A stretch of 64,000 bases of DNA from assembly GCA_963842975.1 (NCBI GenBank), contig CAWJIH010000013.1, forward strand, positions 62,001 through 126,000. The letters are read 5' to 3'. The notes under the pieces were generated by a model. That model saw only the letters and a program-made list of their open reading frames with translations, was not told the origin of the DNA and did not search any database. The stretch comes from JACJWR01 sp963842975. GTDB lineage: Bacteria > Actinomycetota > Actinomycetes > S36-B12 > UBA10799. Shown here one piece after another: positions 50,005 to 59,816 of this stretch (within the stretch, counting starts at the first letter, position 1; every line of letters begins with the position of its first letter). A program made the translations under genes and the position numbers.

Positions 50005-52692
50005 ATGTACGTTTTCCAGTTCTCCGAGGGCGACAAGACCATGTTCGACCTCCTTGGCGGCAAAGGCGCCAACCTGTCCGAGATGACTCGGCTCGGTATC
50101 CCGGTCCCACCTGGCTTCATCATCAGCACCGAGGCGTGCCGCTACTACCTGAAGCACTCCGAGCAGCCACCGGAGTTGGACGAGCAGGTGGCGGCTGCCG
50201 TTGGGGTAGTGGAGGAGGCCGTTGGCCGCGGACTGGGCGACCCAGATGACCCACTGCTGCTCTCGGTTCGATCCGGAGCGCGGTTCTCGATGCCGGGCAT
50301 GATGGAGACGGTGCTCGACATTGGCCTCAATGACGACTCGGTGTTGGGTCTGGCGAAGTCCTCTGGCAATGAGCGATTCGCTTGGGATTCCTACCGGCGT
50401 CTGATCCAGATGTTCGGTTCCACCGTGATGGGAATCGACTCACACCTCTTTGAGAGAGCGCTCGAGGAAACCAAGGAAGCCGCCGGCGTCGAACTCGACA
50501 ACGACATGGATGTGCCGTCCCTGCATGCTCTGGTCGATCGGTACAAGGCGATTGTGCTCGAGGAGACGGGTGAGTCCTTCCCGCAGGTGCCGATGCAGCA
50601 ACTGAGCCGCGCCATCAGGGCGGTGTTCGACTCGTGGAACACCGAGCGGGCGCAGATCTACCGTCGGCAAGAGCGCATCCCGGCAGACCTCGGCACGGCC
50701 GTGAACGTTCAGATGATGGTGTTTGGCAACGTCGGTGAAGGTTCCGGCACTGGCGTGGCCTTCACTCGTGACCCTGCCTCGGGGGCGCCTGGGGTGTACG
50801 GCGACTACCTGCCAGACGCGCAGGGCGAAGACGTTGTGGCTGGTATCCGCAACACGCTGCCGCTGTCGGCGCTGGGCGAGACCGACCAAGCTGCCCACGA
50901 CGAACTCCTGGCGATCATGGATCAGCTCGAGCGTCACTACAAGGATCTGTGCGACATCGAGTTCACTGTCGAGCGCCGCAAACTGTGGATGCTGCAGACT
51001 CGCGTGGGCAAGCGCACCGCGGCCGCAGCCTTCCGGATCGCGGTCCAACTCGTCGACGAAGGCCTGATCGACATGGATGAGGCCGTCCGCCGAGTCAACG
51101 GCGCCCAACTGGCCAACCTGATGTTCCCCCGATTCGGTTCCACCGGCGATGCCGAACTCATCGCCACCGGCATGGGTGCCTCACCGGGTGCTGCGGTAGG
51201 TGCGATTGTCTTCGACTCGCCCACCTGCGTTGAGCGCACCGCCAACGGCGAAGACATCATCCTGGTGCGTCGTGAAACCAACCCGGATGACCTCGCGGGC
51301 ATGGTGGCCGCCACTGGTGTGCTCACCTCCCGGGGTGGCAAGACCTCGCACGCTGCGGTGGTGGCTCGTGGAATGGGCAAGACCGCGGTGTGTGGCGCCG
51401 AATCACTCGGAGTCGACGTGGCGGCCCGTTGTATGACGCTGCCAAGCGGCGAAGTGATCAACGAAGGCGACGTGGTGTCGATCGATGGCACCACCGGTCA
51501 GGTGTTCCGAGGCGAGGTAGCCGTGGTTCCCAGCCCGGTCGCCCAGTACTTCGATGAGGGCATCGACACGGCGCTGGACGGCGCGGATGAAGACACCGCG
51601 GCACTGGTGAAGGCTGTGGACCGGATCATGCGTCACTCCGACGAGGTCCGGCGACTGCGGGTGCGGGCCAACGCCGACACCCCGGAAGACGCTGGCCGCG
51701 CACGCCGGATGGGCGCCCAGGGGATCGGTCTGCTGCGCACCGAGCACATGTTCCTCGGTGAGCGCAAGCAATACGTCGAGAAACTCATCTTGTCGTCGTC
51801 CGATGAGGAGCGCGAGGAGGCCCTGGCGGCGCTGTTGCCGTTGCAGCGCAAGGACTTCATCCGGATCCTTGAAGCGATGGACGGCATGCCGGTGACGATC
51901 CGGTTGATCGACCCGCCGCTGCACGAGTTCCTGCCCGACATCACCGAACTCAGTGTGCAGGTCGCGCGGGCCGAAGAACGCGGTGAGACGGTCGAAGCCG
52001 ATGTGGCGCTGTTGCAAGAAGTCAGCCGCATGCATGAGCAAAACCCGATGCTGGGTCTGCGCGGTGTGCGCCTTGGGCTCGTGCTGCCGGGGTTGTTCGC
52101 GCTGCAGGTGCGCGCGATCGCCGAAGCAGCGTGTTTCCGGCAAAGCATGGGTGGCGACCCGCAGGCGGAGATCATGATTCCGCTGGTGGGTTCGATCCAG
52201 GAGCTTGAGCTTGTGATCGACGAAGCCCAGGGAGTGCTTGCTGACGTGGCCGAGTCGCACGGCTGTGACATTCGGTTCCCGATCGGCACGATGATCGAGC
52301 TGCCGCGGGCGGCGTTGACCGCCGGGCAGATCGCGGAGGCGGCAGAGTTCTTCAGTTTCGGCACCAACGACCTCACCCAGACCACCTGGGGATTCAGCCG
52401 GGACGACGTCGAATCGGCCTTCTTCTCGGCCTACATCGAGAAGGGCGTGTTCGGGGTGTCGCCGTTCGAATCGATCGACACCGAAGGCGTCGGTCGGCTC
52501 ATCGACATCGCGGTCCGGGAAGGTCACGAAACCCGCGCCGACCTGCACTGCGGAGTGTGTGGCGAGCACGGCGGTGACCCGGCTTCGGTGCACTTCTTCG
52601 ACCGTGTCGGCCTGGACTACGTCTCCTGCTCACCCTTCCGCGTGCCGGTCGCACGGCTGGAGGCAGGGCGCTCCACATTGATGGATTCCTGA
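50005..52692 (+). CDS. ppdK: Pyruvate, phosphate dikinase
   Basis: Interconverts pyruvate, ATP and phosphate with phosphoenolpyruvate, AMP and pyrophosphate. The 895 residues show the N-terminal ATP-grasp domain (LLGGKGANLSEM, SVRSGARFSMPGMM), the swivelling phosphohistidine domain (LTSRGGKTSHAAVVARG, His449, next to the regulatory Thr) and the C-terminal PEP-binding TIM barrel with LHCGVCGEHGGDP (catalytic Cys852). Start: ATG 50005 gives MYVFQFSEGDKTMF; a longer frame from 49912 lacks similarity. No gene for the regulatory kinase/phosphatase lies in the window. A strong hairpin follows at 52710. Confidence 0.96.
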   Translation: MYVFQFSEGDKTMFDLLGGKGANLSEMTRLGIPVPPGFIISTEACRYYLKHSEQPPELDEQVAAAVGVVEEAVGRGLGDPDDPLLLSVRSGARFSMPGMMETVLDIGLNDDSVLGLAKSSGNERFAWDSYRRLIQMFGSTVMGIDSHLFERALEETKEAAGVELDNDMDVPSLHALVDRYKAIVLEETGESFPQVPMQQLSRAIRAVFDSWNTERAQIYRRQERIPADLGTAVNVQMMVFGNVGEGSGTGVAFTRDPASGAPGVYGDYLPDAQGEDVVAGIRNTLPLSALGETDQAAHDELLAIMDQLERHYKDLCDIEFTVERRKLWMLQTRVGKRTAAAAFRIAVQLVDEGLIDMDEAVRRVNGAQLANLMFPRFGSTGDAELIATGMGASPGAAVGAIVFDSPTCVERTANGEDIILVRRETNPDDLAGMVAATGVLTSRGGKTSHAAVVARGMGKTAVCGAESLGVDVAARCMTLPSGEVINEGDVVSIDGTTGQVFRGEVAVVPSPVAQYFDEGIDTALDGADEDTAALVKAVDRIMRHSDEVRRLRVRANADTPEDAGRARRMGAQGIGLLRTEHMFLGERKQYVEKLILSSSDEEREEALAALLPLQRKDFIRILEAMDGMPVTIRLIDPPLHEFLPDITELSVQVARAEERGETVEADVALLQEVSRMHEQNPMLGLRGVRLGLVLPGLFALQVRAIAEAACFRQSMGGDPQAEIMIPLVGSIQELELVIDEAQGVLADVAESHGCDIRFPIGTMIELPRAALTAGQIAEAAEFFSFGTNDLTQTTWGFSRDDVESAFFSAYIEKGVFGVSPFESIDTEGVGRLIDIAVREGHETRADLHCGVCGEHGGDPASVHFFDRVGLDYVSCSPFRVPVARLEAGRSTLMDS

Positions 52693-52709
52693 CCGTCGGC
52701 GAGTGAGTC

Positions 52710-52746
52710 GGCGGGGCGGATACGGATAGTGCGTATCCGCCCCGCC
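52710..52746. terminator. Strong hairpin after ppdK
   Basis: GGCGGGGCGGATACG (52710-52724) pairs perfectly with CGTATCCGCCCCGCC (52732-52746), a 15-bp stem with a 7-nt loop, 18 bases after the ppdK stop. No U-run follows, as is often the case for actinobacterial terminators. It separates ppdK from rpiA. Confidence 0.75.
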
Positions 52747-52811
52747 GCTCGCGGTGCCAGCTTTGCCGCCAGACACCACTCCGGCCGGAACCACATAGGG
52801 AAGGACAACCA

Positions 52812-53525
52812 ATGAGGTGGACACAGGTAGGTCGGCCGGAATGGACTGCCGACATCAGCAACCGGGCGGCCAAAGAAGCCGTTGCCGCGCGGGTCGCCGC
52901 GTTTGCCGCAGACGGTCAAGTGATCGGCATCGGCTCTGGCTCCACGAGTTTCCTAGCGCTGCTCGCCCTCGCCGATCGAGCACACAGCGAGGGCTTGAAT
53001 GTTCGCTGTGTGGCCACCTCGCAAGAAATCGCCGGCTACTGCTCCGACCTGGGTCTGGACCTCACCACGTTGGTTGATGCTCGACCCGATTGGTGCTTCG
53101 ATGGTGCCGACGAGGTGGATCAGGCACACAACCTGCTCAAAGGCCGCGGCGGCGCGTTTGTGCGAGAGAAACTAGTGTTCGCGGCTGCGGGCAAGCGATA
53201 CATCTTGGTTGACGCCTCCAAGTTCGTGGATCGCCTGGGGGAGCATTTCGCGGTGCCGTTGGAGGTGATTCCGGAGGCCATTCGACTGGTGGGGGCGCAG
53301 TTGCGTGAGGCGTTGGGGGTGGTGCCAACGGTGCGTCCGGCCGGCGGGAAGGACGGCGGTGTGATCACGGAACAGGGCGGACTGGTGATGGACCTACCGC
53401 TGCCCGCCGAGTTGGTGGCGCAGCACTCGGCGAGCGAACTGGAAGCGGTGCTCAACAACACGATTGGCATCACCGGAACCGGTCTTTTCACTGGCTTCGA
53501 CCTCGAAGTCATCAGCGACAGCTGA
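52812..53525 (+). CDS. rpiA: Ribose-5-phosphate isomerase A
   Basis: Pentose-phosphate pathway isomerase, 237 residues. It has IGIGSGST (phosphate loop), CFDGADEVD with the catalytic Asp, LKGRGGAFVREKLV and the active-site Glu/Lys region, and EQGGLVMDL; all are the RpiA hallmarks. Start: ATG 52812 with GGAAGGA six bases upstream. It lies between ppdK and the FIST/GGDEF pair with terminators on both sides, so it is likely monocistronic. Confidence 0.94.
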   Translation: MRWTQVGRPEWTADISNRAAKEAVAARVAAFAADGQVIGIGSGSTSFLALLALADRAHSEGLNVRCVATSQEIAGYCSDLGLDLTTLVDARPDWCFDGADEVDQAHNLLKGRGGAFVREKLVFAAAGKRYILVDASKFVDRLGEHFAVPLEVIPEAIRLVGAQLREALGVVPTVRPAGGKDGGVITEQGGLVMDLPLPAELVAQHSASELEAVLNNTIGITGTGLFTGFDLEVISDS

Positions 53526-53536
53526 ACCCGCTGATT

Positions 53537-53552
53537 CGCGCCCGGAGGCGCG
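53537..53552. terminator. Short hairpin after rpiA
   Basis: CGCGCC-CGGA-GGCGCG, a 6-bp stem with a 4-nt loop, begins 11 bases after the rpiA stop. No U-tract. It is a plausible weak terminator. Confidence 0.45.
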
Positions 53553-53736
53553 GTGATTGCGAAGGCCGAGCACAGGAGTACTTTCGGATCAGGTGAGGCC
53601 CGCCGACACGCCACTCTGACGTCATCGGTCAGCATCATCGCCGGCGAGAGGTCATCATGGTTGGGTTCGCTCGGAGAATGGCGACGATATAGGCCACTTG
53701 ACACGACGACGTCGCCCAGATCGAAGGGATACGTGG

Positions 53737-54888
53737 ATGCGCTCAACGACCTTGAAATGGGATGGGGTGTGGTCGCCAAAGCTCGACGAGGTGGCGGCGG
53801 AATTCGACAGCAACCACACACTGGTCCTGGCTTTCGGAGACCGAACCGTTGATCAGCAGCCACTGGACGAACTTGCCGAAGTTTTCCCGGACGCAGTCAT
53901 CACCGGTTGTTCGACGGCTGGCCAGATCCTGAACGCCGATCTGGTAGACGACCCGCTGGTGGTGCTGGTGATCAGGCTGCAGCACGCCGCACCGGCGGCT
54001 GCGACGATCGAGATAGAGCCGCAGGAATCCTGCCGCGACGCCGGAGTGAGGCTCGCCGAGTTGCTGCCCCAGCCCGCCGCAGGGGGCTCCGCTGCGGTGC
54101 TGGTCTTCAGCGATGGGCTCAACGTCAACGGCTCGGAGTTGGTTGCGGGCCTGCGCGCGCGATTGCCAGAGGGCACGACAATTTCGGGTGGTTTGGCCGG
54201 CGACGACGCCGACTTCGGTTCGACGTGGGTGCTTTCCGGGGCGGTTCGATTGGAAGGTGCCGTGACCGCAGTGATTCTGCCTGGTGTCGAGGTGACCTAC
54301 GGCACCGGTGGCGGTTGGGAAGGTTTCGGCCCGCAACGCACGGTGACCCGCTCCGACGGCAGTGTGCTGGTCGAGCTCGACGATCAGCCCGCGCTGGCGC
54401 TCTACCGCGAGTACCTAGGCGACCTCGCAGCCGGTTTGCCGGGAAGCGCACTGATGTTTCCCTTGGCACTGGAATCAAGCGACGAATCGCCGCAGGTGGT
54501 TCGCACGGTGTTGGCCGTCGATGAAGATGCGCAGACGATGACCTTCGCCGGGGAGATCCCGGAAGGCGCCACCGTCAGGCTGATGCGCACCACGATGGAC
54601 CGGCTGGTTGACGGTGCCGCAGATGCCGGACGCCAGAGTGCCCAGGGCGATGGTGGCAGTGTGTCGATCGCGGTGTCGTGCGTCGGCCGCCGGTTGGTGC
54701 TGGGGGAGCGGACCTGGGAAGAACTGGAGGCAGTCGCCGAGAACCTGGGGCCCAATGATCCGTTGGTCGGCTTCTACTCGTACGGCGAGATCAGCAGCGC
54801 CGAGGGGTTCTCCTGTCTGCACAACCAGACCATGACCATCACGACCATCAGCGAGTCCTCGGATGTGAGGGGGCCGGTGGGTGGATGA
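53737..54888 (+). CDS. FIST domain sensory protein
   Basis: 383 residues. FIST_N (HTLVLAFGDRTVDQ, FPDAVITGCSTAGQI, VLVFSDGLNVNG, TTISGGLAGDD) and FIST_C (ALALYREYLGDLAAG, VGFYSYGEISS) are both present. FIST proteins are cytoplasmic sensors thought to bind small ligands such as amino acids and are often linked with signalling outputs. Start: ATG 53737 with GAAGGG eight bases upstream. The last eight bases overlap the next gene, a PAS-GGDEF-EAL protein, so the two are very likely a sensor and effector pair. Confidence 0.88.
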   Translation: MRSTTLKWDGVWSPKLDEVAAEFDSNHTLVLAFGDRTVDQQPLDELAEVFPDAVITGCSTAGQILNADLVDDPLVVLVIRLQHAAPAAATIEIEPQESCRDAGVRLAELLPQPAAGGSAAVLVFSDGLNVNGSELVAGLRARLPEGTTISGGLAGDDADFGSTWVLSGAVRLEGAVTAVILPGVEVTYGTGGGWEGFGPQRTVTRSDGSVLVELDDQPALALYREYLGDLAAGLPGSALMFPLALESSDESPQVVRTVLAVDEDAQTMTFAGEIPEGATVRLMRTTMDRLVDGAADAGRQSAQGDGGSVSIAVSCVGRRLVLGERTWEELEAVAENLGPNDPLVGFYSYGEISSAEGFSCLHNQTMTITTISESSDVRGPVGG

Positions 54889-56836
54889 CGACCCCGAGTT
54901 GCATTCGGTTCTCCGCCGGCAACTCCGCCGGATCGGCCTCACGGCTGACGAGGCCCCGAGCGACGATCAGACGTGGCGGCGGTTCCTGTGGCGGGTGAAC
55001 GCCGCCTATTCGGATTCCGACCAGCAGCAATATCTGCACGACCGCGCCTTCGAGGTGTCGTCCAAGGAGATGCACCTGCTGACCGAAGAGTTGCGTCGGG
55101 CGAGTGCCACCCAACTCGCCTTGGAAAGGGATCGGCTGCAGGCAGTTTTTGATTCGGTCTCCACCGGGCTGGTGGTGCTGGACGGTGACGCGCGGCTGGT
55201 CGAGCTGAACCGAGCCGCGGGGGTGCTGCTGGGCGTCGACGGCGACGACCACATCGGGCAGTCGTTGTGGACCGTATTGGTCATGGACGAGACAAGCGCG
55301 CTCGAGTTGGAGAATGCCTGCAGTGGGAATAGAGGTTGGTCGCGGCCGGATCTGCGGTTGGGACTTCGGGACGGATCCACCGTGCCGGTATCGAGTCAGT
55401 TCACCCCCCTGAGCCAGTCCACTCACGACGAGAAAGGTGGAGTGCTGACCCTGACGGATCTCACGGAGAGCAAGCAGGCGGAACTACACACCGAATGGCT
55501 CGCCTCCCACGATCAGCTGACCGGGCTGTTGAACCGTGCGTCGATCTCGAGCAGGTTGAATGCGGCGCTGCAGCGGGCGGAGCAGTATCAGTTGCCGGCC
55601 GCCGTGCTGTTCATCGACCTCGACCACTTCAAACTGGTCAACGACACCTTGGGCCACGCAGCCGGCGACGAGTTGCTGGTAATGGCGGCCGACCGGTTGC
55701 AGCGAGTAGTGCGTCGAGTTGACGCCCTGGGACGATTCGGCGGCGACGAATTCATCGTCGTGATGGAGCGGGTCCACGATGCCGAGTCAGTGGAAAGCCT
55801 CGCCGACCGGATCGCAGCCGCAATGCGCAGCCCGTTCGCCTTGACTTCCGCCGAAACTGAGTTGACCTACCTGAGCACGTCGATCGGAACTTCGGTGTCA
55901 AAGCCGGGCGACACTGCATCGGAATTGCTCAGCAGCGCGGACCTGGCGCTATACGAGGCCAAACGAAATGGCCGTGATCGGGCGGTTGCATACGACGCCG
56001 TGTTGCGGGAAAACGTCGACCGCAGGGTCCGGATGGAGCGATTGCTCCGTGCCGCCTTCGACGCCGGCGAACTCGAGGTGCACTACCAGCCAATCTTCGC
56101 AGTACCGGATTCCTCGGTGATTGGCTTCGAGGCGTTGGTCCGCTGGCACTTGGAGGGCCGGGGATGGGTGCCGCCCTCGGAATTCCTCCCGCTTGCTGAA
56201 GAATCCGGTCTGATCAACCGGATCGGGCAATTCACCCTCGCCGAAGGTGTGAGTTTCGCGCGCGAACTGGCAGCCTCCTTTGCTGGCAAGGGGCCCTTCG
56301 TGTCGGTCAATGTTCTGGCACTGCAAATCGACCGGGACAACCTCCCGGAGCAAATCGATCTGCTGTTGGGGCAACGGGAAGACGGCCAGGCGCCCGTTCC
56401 GGATGGCGCGATCCGGCTCGAACTCACCGAAGCCGCAATGCTTGCCGACCCAGTCGAAGCTTCGGCAATGCTTGAACGGCTCGCTGAACTCGGCGTCTCG
56501 GTGATGCTCGACGGTTTTGGCGCCGGTCATGGATCGCTGGCAGGCCTGCGGCGGTTTCGGGTCGACGGCATCAAGGTCGACCGCGCGTTGTCCCAGCATG
56601 TGCGGTCGTCGGCGGAGGATCGGGCGATCATCAAGGCGGTGATTGACCTGGGTCATGCGCTTGGCGCGCAGGTGATTGCCGAGGGTGTGGATGACGCAGA
56701 GCAGCGGAACACCTTGATGGAACTGGGCTGTGACGCCCTGCAGGGGCCGATGCTGAGCCCGCCGCTGCTGCGGCAGGAGGCATTGCAGTCGGCACGCGCG
56801 CTCTTGCCGCCACAGGTGCGCAGCACCGCTGGCTAA
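54881..56836 (+). CDS. PAS-GGDEF-EAL cyclic di-GMP protein
   Basis: 651 residues: a coiled-coil start, a PAS-like domain (about 95-195), a GGDEF domain with GGDEF at 287-291 and an RxxD inhibitory site (RRVD) just before it, and an EAL domain with EAL at 417-419. The GGDEF should be active and feedback-controlled. In the EAL part the usual DDFG is D544-G545-F-G and the later AEGVE is AEGVD, so one metal-binding Asp is missing and phosphodiesterase activity may be weak or lost. Start GTG 54881 overlaps the FIST gene. Its stop overlaps the convergent glucosidase stop by four bases. Confidence 0.9.
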   Translation: MDDDPELHSVLRRQLRRIGLTADEAPSDDQTWRRFLWRVNAAYSDSDQQQYLHDRAFEVSSKEMHLLTEELRRASATQLALERDRLQAVFDSVSTGLVVLDGDARLVELNRAAGVLLGVDGDDHIGQSLWTVLVMDETSALELENACSGNRGWSRPDLRLGLRDGSTVPVSSQFTPLSQSTHDEKGGVLTLTDLTESKQAELHTEWLASHDQLTGLLNRASISSRLNAALQRAEQYQLPAAVLFIDLDHFKLVNDTLGHAAGDELLVMAADRLQRVVRRVDALGRFGGDEFIVVMERVHDAESVESLADRIAAAMRSPFALTSAETELTYLSTSIGTSVSKPGDTASELLSSADLALYEAKRNGRDRAVAYDAVLRENVDRRVRMERLLRAAFDAGELEVHYQPIFAVPDSSVIGFEALVRWHLEGRGWVPPSEFLPLAEESGLINRIGQFTLAEGVSFARELAASFAGKGPFVSVNVLALQIDRDNLPEQIDLLLGQREDGQAPVPDGAIRLELTEAAMLADPVEASAMLERLAELGVSVMLDGFGAGHGSLAGLRRFRVDGIKVDRALSQHVRSSAEDRAIIKAVIDLGHALGAQVIAEGVDDAEQRNTLMELGCDALQGPMLSPPLLRQEALQSARALLPPQVRSTAG

Positions 56837-59637
56837 GTTCGGCGGGCGCCGGTGAACTGCATCAGCAGCGCTACTCCCGCTGTCCAACCCGTTTGGTGCG
56901 AGGCGCCGCAGCCGTGGCCGTCATCACCGTCGAAGTACTCGTAGAACGGCACCAAGTCACGCCAGTGGGGATCGTTCTGGAAGTAGTCGCAGGAGCCGAA
57001 AACGGGCCGCCGACCGTCCTCATCTCGAGTGAACAGACTCACCAGCCGGGCGGACACATCTGCGGCCACCTCGGACAAGGAGACGTCGACCCCGCTGCCA
57101 GTCGGGTACTCCACTGCGAAGGTGTCGCCGAAGAAACTGTCATAGGCCAACAGGGACTGCACCAGCATCAGGTTGATCGGCATCCAGATGGGGCCGCGCC
57201 AGTTGGAGTTGCCCCCGAACATGCGATCGCCGGACTCCGCCGGCCAGTACGGCAACGTGTGGGCCTGGTCGCCCACCCAAAACGTGTAGGGCGTGTCTCG
57301 GTACTGGGCCGACATGGATCGAATGCCGTGCTCGGACAGCATCTCCGCCGGATTCAACACGTGGGCCAGTATTCGGCGCAACCGTTCGGGTTTCACCACC
57401 GCGAACAACATTGCCTCGCCAGCACCTTCCCACGCGGGCAAAGCGACCGAACCATGGAACTCAGGATGGTGGGCCAGCACCCGCGAGCGGAGTTGCATGG
57501 CTCGCGCGCCGAGCGATTGCCGGGCCTCAGCGCTGGACATCTGGTCGGGTCCGTTCGGCATGGCTGTGGCGTTGGACACGACTGGGATGGCAGCGCAGGC
57601 GAGCATTGGGATCAGTGCTTGCAGGGAGATCACCCCAAGTTGGGTGGCGGAGCCGTCCGGATGCACGATCGCGTCGCAGTAGAACCCGGCGTCGTCGTTC
57701 CAGAGGCTCACACCGTCGCGGCCCGACTCAAGCACGTTCGACACAATCGCGAAGTTGAGCAGCATCTTCTCGATCACATCGTTGTATCCGCGGTGGTGAC
57801 GGCTCAATTCCAGCGCCATCTCCGCCATCTGCAGCGACATGTGCGCTACCCACGCGGTGCCGTCGCTCTGCACCAGGTGGCCACCGGTTGGCAGTGGATT
57901 GTCGCGGTTGAAGATGCCGATGTTGTCCATGCCCAGGAATCCGCCGGCGAACAGGTCGTTGCCGTCGGGGTCCTCAGTGGTGAGCCAGTTGGTCAGGCAC
58001 GCGATTAGTCCGCGCATGACCTTCGCGAGGAAGTTCACGTCGGGGGTGCCGGTCATCTCTGCATCGAGGGTGTAAATCTGCCACGCGGCCCAGGCCAGCA
58101 CCGGGGGGTTGGTATCGGAGAAGTTCCACTCGTAGGCAGGCAGTTGGCCATGCGGATGCTGGTAGAGGCTGGAGAGCATGTGGTTGACTTGAGTCTTCGC
58201 GAAATGCGGGTCGACAAGCGCCATGGTGACGGCGTGGAAACCCATGTCCCAGGAGGCATACCAGGGGTACTCCCAGGCGTCCGGCATCAGCAGCACAGAC
58301 TCATTGACCAAGTGTTTCCAGTCCTTGTTCCGCCCTTGCCAACGCTGCGACGGGGGCGGTGGTCCGGTGGGATCGCCCTGCAACCACCGGGTGACGTGAT
58401 AGTTGTAGAACTGTTTGCACCAGAGCAGTCCAGCGAGCGCCTGCCGTTGCACCAACCGTTGGTCGTCAGTGAGTTGCGGGGGCTGACAGGCGTTGAAGAA
58501 CTCGTCGCATTCGGCCCGACGTAGCTCCATGATCGACTGTGTGTCGGTGAACGGCGCGTCAAGTTCGACCGGGGAGAACCGCACCCACATGGTCAAGCTT
58601 TCGCCCGGGGCCACCATCGCTTCGGCGACGGCCGCGGACTTGCTGCCGCTGCCTTCATTGGCGCTGTGGGCCGAGCCGTTGACGATCGCGTCGTTGATGC
58701 CGTCCTTGACGTAGGGACCCTCCGAAGGGCTGCCAAAGAGGCGCTGATTGTTGGTTTCGTTGTTGCAGAACAGCCAACGTACTTCCAGCTCGTCATTGCC
58801 GGTCACCGCCCGGGCGTAGATCCAGCGCCGCCCGAGTACTGGATGCTCAGTGGAGACCCCGCCGCGCGCCAATCCGAGCAAGGGGGCTCCGATGTGCTCT
58901 TCCCACGACCAGGTGTTGCGGTACCAGCATTGCCACAACACGTGCAACGGGGCCGCTTCGGCCGACCGATTCGTCGCGGTAACCCGCACCACAAGATCCT
59001 CTGGATCGGCCTTGGCGTACTCCACCTGGACATCGAAATAGCGATTGTCGTGCCAGGCGGAGGCAAGGGCGTCGTAGAGCTCGTATTCGGGTTGGTCGGT
59101 GCCTCGGGCCGCATTTGTGGCCAGCAGGTCCTCGTAGGGGAAGGCAACCTGCGGGTACTTGTAGATCATTGAGGCATACGAGTGCGTGGGGGTGTTGTCG
59201 GTGTAGAACCAGTAGTCCTTCACATCCTCGCCGTGGTTGCCCTGCTCGTTGGTGAGCCCGAACGGACGCTCCTTGAGGTGGTCATCTTGGGTGTTCCAGA
59301 GCCCGAGTCCGAAGCAGAGGAACTGATCCTTGTCGCACCACCCGGCCAGCCCGTCTTCGTTCCAGCGGTACGCCCTGGACCGTGCAGCGTCGTAGGGAAA
59401 GTAGTTCCAGGCGTCGCCGTCGGCGGAGTAGTCCTCCCGGACCGTCCCCCAGGCGCGTTCGGAGAGGTAGGTCCCCCACCGTTGCCAGGGAGCCCTACCG
59501 GCCACGGCGTCGTCGAGGCGTTGCTGCTCTGCGGTGCCGTGGCGCCGGTCCCCGGAACCCCGCAGTGCCTGCGCGCGGACGTCGGCCAAACCCAGCCGGG
59601 TTGGGGTGCCAGTGGGGGGCGGGGATGCAGGCGCCAT
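56833..59637 (-). CDS. GH63-type glucosidase (MGH1-like)
   Basis: 934 residues. It matches the glycoside hydrolase 63/mannosylglycerate-hydrolase-like group with an (alpha/alpha)6 barrel. Visible conserved stretches are the N-terminal WGTYLSERAWGTVREDYS, WYASWDMGFHAV and YEWNFSDTNPPVLAW in the catalytic barrel, DNIGIFNRD, and NSNWRGPIWMPINLMLVQ near the end. The first 60 residues are variable and Pro/Thr-rich. Start: ATG 59637 with GAGGAG upstream. It would trim glucosides or related oligosaccharides in the cytoplasm. No signal peptide is present. The substrate cannot be settled. Confidence 0.87.
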   Translation of the reverse strand: MAPASPPPTGTPTRLGLADVRAQALRGSGDRRHGTAEQQRLDDAVAGRAPWQRWGTYLSERAWGTVREDYSADGDAWNYFPYDAARSRAYRWNEDGLAGWCDKDQFLCFGLGLWNTQDDHLKERPFGLTNEQGNHGEDVKDYWFYTDNTPTHSYASMIYKYPQVAFPYEDLLATNAARGTDQPEYELYDALASAWHDNRYFDVQVEYAKADPEDLVVRVTATNRSAEAAPLHVLWQCWYRNTWSWEEHIGAPLLGLARGGVSTEHPVLGRRWIYARAVTGNDELEVRWLFCNNETNNQRLFGSPSEGPYVKDGINDAIVNGSAHSANEGSGSKSAAVAEAMVAPGESLTMWVRFSPVELDAPFTDTQSIMELRRAECDEFFNACQPPQLTDDQRLVQRQALAGLLWCKQFYNYHVTRWLQGDPTGPPPPSQRWQGRNKDWKHLVNESVLLMPDAWEYPWYASWDMGFHAVTMALVDPHFAKTQVNHMLSSLYQHPHGQLPAYEWNFSDTNPPVLAWAAWQIYTLDAEMTGTPDVNFLAKVMRGLIACLTNWLTTEDPDGNDLFAGGFLGMDNIGIFNRDNPLPTGGHLVQSDGTAWVAHMSLQMAEMALELSRHHRGYNDVIEKMLLNFAIVSNVLESGRDGVSLWNDDAGFYCDAIVHPDGSATQLGVISLQALIPMLACAAIPVVSNATAMPNGPDQMSSAEARQSLGARAMQLRSRVLAHHPEFHGSVALPAWEGAGEAMLFAVVKPERLRRILAHVLNPAEMLSEHGIRSMSAQYRDTPYTFWVGDQAHTLPYWPAESGDRMFGGNSNWRGPIWMPINLMLVQSLLAYDSFFGDTFAVEYPTGSGVDVSLSEVAADVSARLVSLFTRDEDGRRPVFGSCDYFQNDPHWRDLVPFYEYFDGDDGHGCGASHQTGWTAGVALLMQFTGARRT

Positions 59638-59816
59638 GGGAGATTCTCCTCATTGGTGTCGGGTCTGAGCATCAAGATAGCCGCGGTCGGACAACCATGG
59701 ACTCCTTGATCACCCAGCGGCCGGGAAGTATCCGGAACTTTCGGTCACAGCGACACGCAAGCACGAGATCCACGATGGGTGTGGTGTGGGCGCGCTCGGC
59801 GGGCGACACTAGGCCT

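Noticed and set aside
51403..52593. A 396-codon open frame on the minus strand inside ppdK
   Set aside because: It lies wholly opposite a well-conserved enzyme, is rich in His, Arg and Gln, and has no motif. Long antisense frames are expected in GC-rich DNA.
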